A program made the position numbers and the translations under genes. DNA of 8,856 nt from Alphaproteobacteria bacterium (GTDB lineage: Bacteria > Pseudomonadota > Alphaproteobacteria > Rhizobiales > Hyphomicrobiaceae), in NCBI GenBank assembly GCA_005888525.1, contig VBAB01000253.1, positions 1 to 8,856 on the forward strand. Direction: 5' to 3'. The notes below the pieces were generated by a model. That model had not been told where the DNA came from and ran no database searches. It was given only the letters and a program-made list of their open reading frames with translations. Numbering within the stretch: the stretch's first letter is position 1; each line of letters begins with the position of its first letter. Positions 6,966-8,856 of the stretch are shown here, piece by piece.

Positions 6966-7334
6966 TCAATCCTTCTTCTGCACCTGAATGATCGCTCTGC
7001 GATGGGTGCCCTCGCCGACCTTCTTGTTCTCGTCGTGCGCCTCGACCTTGAAGCGAAGCTTGCGACCGTCGACCTCCAAGAGCTCGGCTCTAACCGTGAC
7101 CTTCTGGCCCTTGGGCGTGGCGCCGAAGTGCTTGACGTTGACCTCGAAGCCAACCGTCGTATGCCCCTCGGGGAGATGGGGCTGCACGGCCTGGATACCC
7201 GCGCGTTCCATCAGGCCGATCATCGATGGTGTCGACAGCACGCCTTCGCCGCCCATGTGCTTGACCACCAGCTTGTCGTCGACCACCGTCGTGATCTCCG
7301 CCGTCAGGCCGGGGGCCAAGCGCTCGCTCGCCAC
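6966..7334 (-). CDS. Hot-dog-fold thioesterase, FlK-like
   Basis: This 122-residue soluble single-domain thioesterase of the hot-dog fold should hydrolyse an acyl-CoA or related thioester in the cytoplasm. The match to fluoroacetyl-CoA thioesterase FlK is precise: Thr35, Glu43 and His69 (in TPSMIGLMERAG and VNVKHFGATP) keep the exact spacing of the FlK triad Thr42, Glu50, His76, and Gly62 corresponds to FlK Gly69. The second half carries VDGRKLRFKVEAHD. At the same offset, the FlK lid positions Phe33 and Phe36 would be His26 and Gly29, so fluoroacetyl-CoA specificity is not supported. The frame opens at a GTG at 7355, but the GTG at 7334 sits 7 bases after a GGAG site and gives the usual family length. 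The gene is 136 bases from the deacetylase stop and 224 bases from the next gene start, so it is probably a single-gene unit. The physiological substrate is unknown. Confidence 0.88.
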   Translation of the reverse strand: MASERLAPGLTAEITTVVDDKLVVKHMGGEGVLSTPSMIGLMERAGIQAVQPHLPEGHTTVGFEVNVKHFGATPKGQKVTVRAELLEVDGRKLRFKVEAHDENKKVGEGTHRRAIIQVQKKD

Positions 7335-7341
7335 GGAGGTT

Positions 7342-7352
7342 CTCCTCTCCTT
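7342..7352 (-). promoter_or_regulatory. Ribosome site of the thioesterase gene, partly self-complementary
   Basis: AAGGAGAGGAG on the minus strand. Its last GGAG ends 7 bases before the GTG at 7334 and selects that start over the GTG at 7355. The bases just after it, CCTCC (7339-7335), can pair with the GAGG/GGAG of the site in a 4-bp stem, so the site could be partly masked. Confidence 0.5.
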
Positions 7353-7373
7353 CACTCATGTCGACCTAAGCAG

Positions 7374-7402
7374 ATTATTGCAAAGTACTTGTTGACGTCC
7401 AG
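7374..7402 (-). promoter_or_regulatory. Weak promoter candidate for the thioesterase gene
   Basis: On the minus strand, AATAAT (7379-7374) resembles a -10 box and lies about 40 bases before the GTG at 7334, a sensible leader length. A very poor -35 candidate, CTGGAC (7402-7397), is 17 bases upstream. The surrounding bases are the most AT-rich of this spacer. Only the -10 has real resemblance. Confidence 0.25.
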
Positions 7403-7455
7403 CATCACATAGCTGTCCGCTCGGATAGCGTTCGGGTGTCGTATGGGCGCGCTGG

Positions 7456-7474
7456 CAGAACGCCAAAGCGTCTG
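7456..7474 (-). other. Hairpin after the second deacetylase gene
   Basis: On the minus strand CAGACGC pairs with GCGTTCTG (one bulged T) around a TTTG loop, starting 17 bases after the TAG at 7491. No T-run follows, so it is at best an atypical terminator or an mRNA 3'-end stabilising stem. Confidence 0.3.
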
Positions 7475-7490
7475 GGTTCTGGTCGTGAAC

Positions 7491-8414
7491 CTATTGCTGC
7501 GCTTTCCAGCAAGCGAGAATTTCGGACCCGGTTGCAGGCCACACACCGCCATGGCGTGACATGCGATCCAACACCTGCTCGATGGCCGCGATTCGATGTG
7601 GCACCCCGCTGATCCACGGTCTGAGCGATAACGCGACGATACGCCCACCACTCGTTGCCGCCTCGCGATAGAGCAGATCGAAGTGGTCCATCACCTGCTC
7701 GACGAACTGCGCCGGCTTGTACTTGTAGAAATGAAAGATCTGCAGGTCGCTGATCTCATAGGCATGCGGCATCGCATGAATCGGGCCGGCCTTTGTCTCA
7801 AGCTGGTAGGGCATATCGTCGTTGACCCAATCACAAACATAGTCGCAACCCTCGGCCGCGACGAGGTCGAGCGTGTCGTGGGTCTCCGAATAGGCGGGTG
7901 AGTACCACCCTCTGACTCGTTGGCCTGAAAGCCTGCGCAGCATGGAGAGAGAGCGAGCGACCCACTCCCGTTCGACCTCGGGCGAAACCCCGCTGGCGTG
8001 GATATGGTTCATGTCGATGCCGTGCGCCACAAGCTCGAAGCCGAGCCGGCCCACCTCCTGCAGCACATGTGGGTAACGCTCGGCGAGGCGCGATGACATC
8101 GCAACCGAGGCCTTGAGCCCGCGTGCTTCGAGCGCGCGGAAGATGCGCGCGAAGCCCACTCGATTGCCGTAGTCGCGCAGCGTGTAATTCCAATAGTCGG
8201 GGAATGGCCGCTCGAGACCGCCAGGAGGCTTGACACCCTTGGGCGCCATGTCGAGGGGAAAGAACTCCAGCGTCGGCACGATCCAGAGCGCTATGCGGGC
8301 TCGGTCTGGCCAGAGCACGGGCTTGCGTTTGAAGAGGTTGGAATAGGCGTAGCGGTCATGGTCCATGCCCGGGCGCCGCAACGGATAGTCGAAGTAGGCC
8401 GATGGCAGCGGCAC
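7491..8414 (-). CDS. Polysaccharide deacetylase (CE4/NodB, PuuE-like) family protein, second of a tandem pair
   Basis: This 307-residue cytoplasmic protein of the polysaccharide deacetylase superfamily is closest in style to the PuuE-like branch, whose founder is a metal-independent allantoinase. Visible parts are the first strand IALWIVPTLEFFPLD (41-55, without the classical Asp-Asp metal pair), FELVAHGIDMNHIH (126-139) with His131 and His137, RGWYSPAYSETHDTLDLVAAEG (168-189), the NDDMPYQ segment (198-204) and the C-terminal PHRIAAIEQVLDRM (272-285). Where the neighbouring paralogue has LHPFLVG, this protein has LRPWISG, putting Arg265 in place of the usual His. The GTG at 8414 follows AAAGGA by 6 bases and lies 3 bases after the restored stop of the paralogue, so the two are co-transcribed. 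The substrate is unknown; a hydrolase acting on a C-N bond of a small molecule is as likely as one acting on a polysaccharide. Confidence 0.88.
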   Translation of the reverse strand: MPLPSAYFDYPLRRPGMDHDRYAYSNLFKRKPVLWPDRARIALWIVPTLEFFPLDMAPKGVKPPGGLERPFPDYWNYTLRDYGNRVGFARIFRALEARGLKASVAMSSRLAERYPHVLQEVGRLGFELVAHGIDMNHIHASGVSPEVEREWVARSLSMLRRLSGQRVRGWYSPAYSETHDTLDLVAAEGCDYVCDWVNDDMPYQLETKAGPIHAMPHAYEISDLQIFHFYKYKPAQFVEQVMDHFDLLYREAATSGGRIVALSLRPWISGVPHRIAAIEQVLDRMSRHGGVWPATGSEILACWKAQQ

Positions 8415-8417
8415 GAC

Positions 8418-8856
8418 TTATCCTTTCCTGTGCGCGGCAATCGCGGCGACGAACGCATCGCGCGGCCTGTCGCGAGCCATACCTTGTCGTGAGACGTGAT
8501 GTAATCGAGCGCCTCCTCGAACTGTTTCATGCGGTGGGGTTGCCCAACCAGGAATGGATGCAGCGGCAGGCACATCACCTGACCGTTGTCGGCCCCTTCC
8601 ATGTACAGGCGGTCGAATTGCGCCTTGATGGCATCCGTGTAGTCGCGGGGTGTGCAGCTACCCTGGAACAATGTCGTGAAATCGTTGATCTCCAGGGAGT
8701 AGGGCACGCTGATCAGGCGGCCATTGCGAACATTGACCGGCATCGGCTGATCATCGTGGAAGAGATCGAGCGTGTAGGTGATGCCGGCTTCAGCCAACAA
8801 GTCGATGGTGCGCTCGGTCAGCGTCAATGCCGGCGCGAGCCATCCCTCGAGCTCCT
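8418..8856 (-). CDS. Polysaccharide deacetylase (PuuE-like) family protein, start beyond the window, frameshifted near its 3' end
   Basis: This is the C-terminal half of a second PuuE-like deacetylase; its start lies to the right of the window. It opens at the edge with ELEGWLAPAL and TERTIDLLAEAG, then HDDQPMPVN, LISVPYSLEINDF, LPLHPFLVGQPHRM and DYITSHDKVWLATGR, all typical of the family in one frame. After TGR (about 8465) the frame continues as a long arginine-rich tail that runs through the next gene to 8291. In another frame, the same DNA reads DAFVAAIAAHRKG and stops (TAA) at 8418, exactly where the next gene's ribosome site and GTG expect it. I therefore take 8418 as the true end and infer a one-base loss or an extra GC pair in the CGCGCG tract at about 8457-8466. 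The lesion affects only the last 15 or so residues, so the product may still work. The catalytic-region His (LHP) is kept. Confidence 0.82.
8421..8429 (-). promoter_or_regulatory. Ribosome site of the second deacetylase gene
   Basis: AGGAAAGGA on the minus strand, ending 6 bases before the GTG at 8414, with the restored TAA stop of the upstream gene lying between them. This arrangement supports both the GTG start and the restored upstream stop. Confidence 0.65.

Noticed and set aside
6795..7412. 205-residue plus-strand open frame
   Set aside because: Antisense to the thioesterase gene, whose catalytic triad supports the minus strand.

Overview
The window is GC-rich, and every gene I can support lies on the minus strand. 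Gene content and protein style (DUF47 plus Pit phosphate transporter pair, MgtC/SapB protein, tandem PuuE-like deacetylases, FlK-like thioesterase, amidase-signature amidase) suggest an alphaproteobacterium of the Hyphomicrobiales, Bradyrhizobium-like. This placement is an inference from protein flavour, because there is no rRNA or other marker gene here. Both ends of the window cut through genes.

In the direction of transcription (right to left), the layout is as follows. (1) 8856-7491 holds two tandem polysaccharide-deacetylase (CE4/NodB, PuuE-like) genes. The first is cut by the window edge and is frameshifted near its 3' end. The second follows 3 bases after the restored stop. (2) 7334-6966 is a small hot-dog-fold thioesterase with the fluoroacetyl-CoA thioesterase (FlK) triad, probably with its own promoter. 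(3) 6741-4308 is a compact phosphate/Mg cluster: a DUF47 PhoU-like Pit accessory protein, a PiT phosphate permease and an MgtC/SapB membrane protein. (4) 4227-1848 holds an exported acid phosphatase/phospholipase C-family enzyme whose stop overlaps (ATGA) the start of a metallophosphoesterase. That second gene is broken: the segment that should carry the GNHD metal-binding motif is missing and the frame changes there. (5) 1847-1512 is a gene-free stretch with a strong small hairpin just ahead of the next ribosome site. (6) 1511-1 is an amidase with a full Lys-Ser-Ser triad that runs off the left edge.

The central block reads as a phosphate-acquisition module. The exported phosphatase could release Pi from organic phosphate. 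Pit imports neutral metal-phosphate complexes, tuned by the DUF47 partner, and MgtC-type proteins link Mg, phosphate and membrane energetics in other bacteria. The flanking deacetylase, thioesterase and amidase genes are not obviously part of this module.

I see no tRNA, rRNA, CRISPR array, transposase or attachment site. The points most worth a second look are the motif-deleting lesion in the metallophosphoesterase, the GC-tract frameshift in the first deacetylase, and the Pit-DUF47-MgtC-phosphatase linkage.
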